A DNA stretch of 5,891 nt from Alphaproteobacteria bacterium (GTDB lineage: Bacteria > Pseudomonadota > Alphaproteobacteria > CAISOG01), in contig VEQJ01000084.1 of NCBI GenBank assembly GCA_018883285.1, positions 1 to 5,891 on the forward strand. The letters run 5' to 3'. Shown one piece after another: positions 5,765 through 5,891 of the stretch. Below the pieces are notes generated by a model that did not search any database, had not been told where the DNA came from, and worked only from the letters and a program-made list of their open reading frames with translations. The first letter of the stretch is position 1; each line of letters begins with the position of its first letter. The position numbers were made by a program, and so were the translations under genes.

Positions 5765-5891
5765 AATTAACCATTCAAAATCAGGATCATCAATCAAGGT
5801 TCCAAGAATTTTCTCCCAAACCCCATTGTCACGCCAACGGCAAAAACGACGATGAATATTGCTCCAGTGGCCATAATCAGCGGGAATGTCC
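5765..5891 (-). pseudogene. IS5-family transposase fragment, interrupted
   Basis: Reading leftward from the window edge, the frame gives DIPADYGHWSNIHRRF, then CRWRDNGVWEKIL and DDPDFEWLI. These belong to the N-terminal region of IS5-family transposases (the W-R-D-I-P...W...R-R-F-x-R-W...G-V-W block before the DDE domain). In intact relatives E-W-L-M is followed by I-D, the first catalytic aspartate. Here the match ends at about 5765, and the frame runs on as unrelated residues (Q-G-V-G-D-K-P-S-P-L-G-G) into the IS200 left end, stopping at TAG (5716-5714). The catalytic domain is gone from this side and is not found beyond the IS200 element. The upstream start lies outside the window. As it stands the product would be inactive. 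Confidence 0.85.

Noticed and set aside
1..5891. CRISPR array, tRNA, rRNA or a new defence island
   Set aside because: No regularly spaced repeats, tRNA-like or rRNA sequence, and no nuclease, toxin or helicase genes besides transposases were seen on either strand.

Overview
The window is a 5.9 kb bacterial stretch that looks proteobacterial. It reads as a mosaic of at least two blocks joined near position 2498, with mobile-element debris at the right end. No new defence, CRISPR or secondary-metabolite system is visible. What stands out is the breakpoints.

Left block (1 to about 2497; roughly 47% G+C in the lines I counted by hand). It holds the 3' part of a YbaL/KefB-type monovalent cation:proton antiporter with a C-terminal TrkA-N domain (+ strand, cut by the window edge). 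Converging on it is a complete TerC/Alx-family membrane protein (- strand). Eight nucleotides upstream of that gene ends the C-terminal part of a DUF2189 membrane protein (- strand). All three are inner-membrane proteins, and two belong to ion-homeostasis families.

Middle block (about 2499 to 5092; the alr-mlaE part is about 63-67% G+C in the lines counted, and the unknown gene is lower). It opens with an alanine racemase gene that has lost its first ~110 codons, including the PLP-binding lysine. Then comes a complete mlaE lipid-transport permease with a good ribosome binding site. The usual ATPase partner mlaF is absent downstream. Instead a - strand pair converges on mlaE: an unrecognised 200-residue protein with its own promoter and Shine-Dalgarno, followed by cutA. 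As I recall it, the alr-mlaE order is typical of Alphaproteobacteria, which is the best guess for this block. The source of the left block is less clear.

At about 2498 the DUF2189 gene and alr stand back to back, and both lack their 5' ends. Composition changes at the same place. Either a real deletion, inversion or transfer join occurred here, or the assembly is chimeric.

Right end (about 5165 to 5891). This is a complete IS200/IS605-type element carrying only tnpA (- strand), with hairpins that all show a TTTA loop in tnpA orientation. It abuts a fragment of an IS5-family transposase that stops just before where the first catalytic aspartate would be. The rest of that transposase is not found on the other side of the IS200 element.
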